Source: Phallusia mammillata
Taxonomy: Eukaryota > Chordata > Ascidiacea > Phlebobranchia > Ascidiidae
Assembly (NCBI GenBank): GCA_003260075.1
Contig: QLIY01000050.1
Span: 1-64,000 of the forward strand
Direction: 5' to 3'
Length of the DNA: 64,000 nt
In this document: positions 39,420 through 64,000 of the stretch, piece after piece
How positions within the stretch are numbered: position 1 is the first letter of the stretch
Layout: every line of letters starts with the position of its first letter
Made by a program: the position numbers and the translations under genes
Notes under the pieces: generated by a model
Told to the model about the DNA's origin: nothing
The model's database searches: none
The model's input: the letters and a program-made list of their open reading frames with translations, nothing else

Positions 39420-40430
39420 CGTCACAAAGACTGATATAGTCTACGATTTTATTCATCGGCTTCGAAGAGGATTTAAACAAAAAACGCCGTAAAAGTTATT
39501 ACCTAATGTCATAACCTACGGAAGTGTTTCCAATACTATTTCGACGAATTCCTCTCTTGACAATTCAAAACAATTTTATTCCTTCCCAATACACTACATA
39601 GTAGATGCTAAACCATACAAAGATCATTTCAAATTGGGAATTTTATCAACTTCACATGTTATATTCCCAGAGGTAGAGTGTCTATTTACAAACCACGTGT
39701 AAAAATGAAAGTAAATTCTTCCCCTCAAGTTCAAATTTCCTTCTTTGGGAGGAATTCCCTTTCGGTTGGGAACCACTGGTTTAACCGATAAAGTCGCATT
39801 CAACAAATCTTTTGTCGCTTACCACCAACATTTGTCCCGACTACCCCATTAGTTATTCAATATCCAACTGTTTTGTCTGCCGCGTAGGCTACCATATAGT
39901 GTTGCGTTTTCATAAGATTCTTGAATTGTTTTGAACAACAATGTGTATTTTATTGTCGTTGTCCGCTAGCGTATAAAGTGTGATCCGTTAGTAGCATTTT
40001 CGCCACGATGTAATTTTACCATGTTTATTTGTAATAAAAGAAACATGTAGGAGTCGACAATTTTACTTGCTGGGGAAGTTGAGATGTTTGGCTCCACCAG
40101 TTTTACAGAAAAACTTCTTCAACAGAATTTGCACAAAACGAAAATCCACGTTTCAACGCCTATACGACGTATCAAGTCGGCGGAGAAAAGAGTGACGAAA
40201 TAAACGACTTGCTATGACGTAACACCGACGGAAAAGAAAAGTAAAAAATATATTTAATGCAAAAGAGAAAAAAGCAAAATAGTGACGTCATTTACATTGC
40301 TAGCTTGGTAACTTTGTCGAAAAGGAGCCTGTATTTTAGGTTTACGGCACGAATCTGTTATTTTAAGCTATAAAGCCGCGAAAATAACTGTTTCGGATTT
40401 TAATAATTTTATACGCTGTGTTCAACACTG
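39420..40430. other. Receptor 3' flank
   Basis: No gene seen. AATAAA-type strings occur near 40033. Sequence around 39760-39780 (GGTTGGGAACCACTGGTTTA) is one terminus of a MITE without a clear partner. Confidence 0.45.
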
Positions 40431-40439
40431 GCAAGCACC

Positions 40440-40700
40440 TCTGTCTCTATGACGTCACAATGTTATCGACCTCGTCACAATCGGGGGGCGGGAAACAACC
40501 CGGTCCCGAGGTTTGAAACGACATGAATTTTTGGCAAGTGGTCGCGTCGCTGTTGTCATGGCGACGGAGAGGGCGGTGCTGTGCCGATGACGTCAACGTC
40601 CATGTTGCTCGTCTCCGAGTTTTGGCGGGAAATACTTCGGGCTTGGCGCGGCGGTTTTAAAGATGATGACGGTGTCGTGGTGGTTGTTGATGGACTTTTA
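40440..40700. promoter_or_regulatory. GC-rich island with CRE-type TGACGTCA sites
   Basis: This stretch is distinctly more GC- and CpG-rich than its surroundings. It contains TGACGTCA at about 40450 and 40588 and a GTCATGGCGACGG block. It lies between two convergent 3' ends, where no promoter is expected. A short open frame at 40581-40835 (+) has no recognised similarity. Confidence 0.35.
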
Positions 40701-40856
40701 ATGTTTCTGTTGGATCAATGTTACGTTATAACGTGTGAGATAGCTATACGGCGTACTAGGGTAACTTATGCCAATGAAATCATCACAGGCCGTATTATCC
40801 TGGTATTATGCATGCGTATTTCATGTTACATGTAGACACGTTCGTGTGTTCTAAGT

Positions 40857-41216
40857 CAGTGGTTCTCAACCAGGGCCCATGGCTCCACAGGGGCGCCACG
40901 AGCTGTGTTCCGGGGGCCACGGGTGTATAGATTTACCAGAAATACCCACTAAAATCCATTTCCTTTTTAACTTTATTCCCTAATTTAATCGACTATTTCA
41001 CATACTATTCGTCTATATTGAATTTTTTTACGATTACGGATTCTTGTTGATTCTATTCGACCCGTTTAAAGTCGAAATTAGTAGAGAATTCCAACATGAG
41101 ATTGCCTTTTACATTTTTTAAGGGGGCCACAGGTCCTACAAGGTTACTTGAAGGGGGCCACGAGGTACAAAAGTTGCTTTAGGGGGCCACGGTCCACGAA
41201 AGGTTGAGAACCACTG
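40857..41216. mobile_element. hAT-type MITE with perfect 8-bp target duplication
   Basis: Termini CAGTGGTTCTCAACC and GGTTGAGAACCACTG form a 15-bp inverted repeat; TTCTAAGT flanks both sides. The body has GGGGGCCAC repeats. No transposase. Confidence 0.9.
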
Positions 41217-41773
41217 TTCTAAGTCTTTTACAGTGTCATGTGGGGCATTGTGGTCATATTTGTTACACATAGCAGTCACGCCCATTTCGTTCAAGTGGCA
41301 AATTATCTTACATGTTTTAGTCCTTGCGCAACATTTGTGACTGTACCGCAAGCTTAACAAGGTAAGGACCACTGTTTTAAACACTACAAAGCAAGGGTGC
41401 ACAAACTACGGCCCTGGACTGGCGCATGTTTAGGTCTTTGACTGGATTTGTAACAGAGTCAGTGTTTTTTTTAAGGTGTTTTGGGGGGGGGGGGACAAGC
41501 TTAAAAAGTTTAGGGTCACTGTTTACAACACTATAGAGCAGGGGTGCACAACCTACGGCCTCTGCACTGGCGCATAACCATATCTTTGACTAGATTTGTC
41601 AAAGAACCATTGGAATAGATGAGAATTTGTGTCAATAAAAACAACATGGAGTTGTAAAAAACTTCTTACATGTCGTGAAATAGCCATGGTCCTTTTTTCG
41701 CGAACTCATTTACGGACTCCGACTTATAAAATACCTATGACATGTTCATAACTAATGAGAATGAGAGCAAAAC

Positions 41774-64000
<22,227 letters not shown>

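Noticed and set aside
40581..40835. 84-codon frame MPMTSTSMLLVS...
   Set aside because: No recognised domain, biased composition (DDDGVVVVVDG), no splice partners.

Overview
The window reads as AT-rich, intron-rich invertebrate chordate DNA. A tunicate (ascidian) is the best guess: PRR11-like, RHEB, UBA3, KDM5 and ornithine-decarboxylase-like genes sit close together, introns are short, and kringle proteases and adhesion GPCRs are present. No bacterial features were seen. Species cannot be fixed from sequence alone.

Layout. 1-2.7 kb: near-repeated non-coding DNA. 2.7-5.3 kb (-): PRR11-like gene. 6.5-13.6 kb (-): complete ten-exon fold-III PLP decarboxylase of the ODC family, with unusual substrate-side residues. 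13.6-15.5 kb: divergent intergenic region with a 382-bp terminal-inverted-repeat element. 15.5-21.9 kb (+): secreted TSP1-kringle-kringle-trypsin protease, 14 exons. 22.9-25.0 kb (-): RHEB GTPase, 7 exons. 25.8-30.8 kb (-): UBA3, catalytic subunit of the NEDD8 E1, 12 exons. 31.5-39.4 kb (+): compact adhesion-type seven-helix receptor, 13 exons. 41.8-64.0 kb (-): KDM5/JARID1 H3K4 demethylase, running off the right edge (5' end missing). Exons were rebuilt by joining conserved frames at GT/AG sites with matching phase. The genes are unrelated housekeeping, signalling and secreted functions; no operon or multi-gene system is implied.

Introns and spacers are full of small non-autonomous elements: hAT-type MITEs with 8-bp target duplications, pogo-like MITEs, tRNA-derived SINEs, and elements carrying hammerhead-ribozyme-like cores. 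There is also an 86-bp minisatellite at 53.5-54.2 kb.

The most striking large-scale signal is more than 40 G homopolymers of about 8-80 bases. Most sit at the joint between two near-identical copies of the same local sequence, sometimes splitting an exon. All are G on the + strand up to 53.2 kb and all are C from 55.5 kb on. I read this as unmerged allelic copies joined by a homopolymer filler, in two contigs of opposite orientation, rather than biology. It also exposes allele differences, including an in-frame 39-bp deletion in the ODC-like gene.
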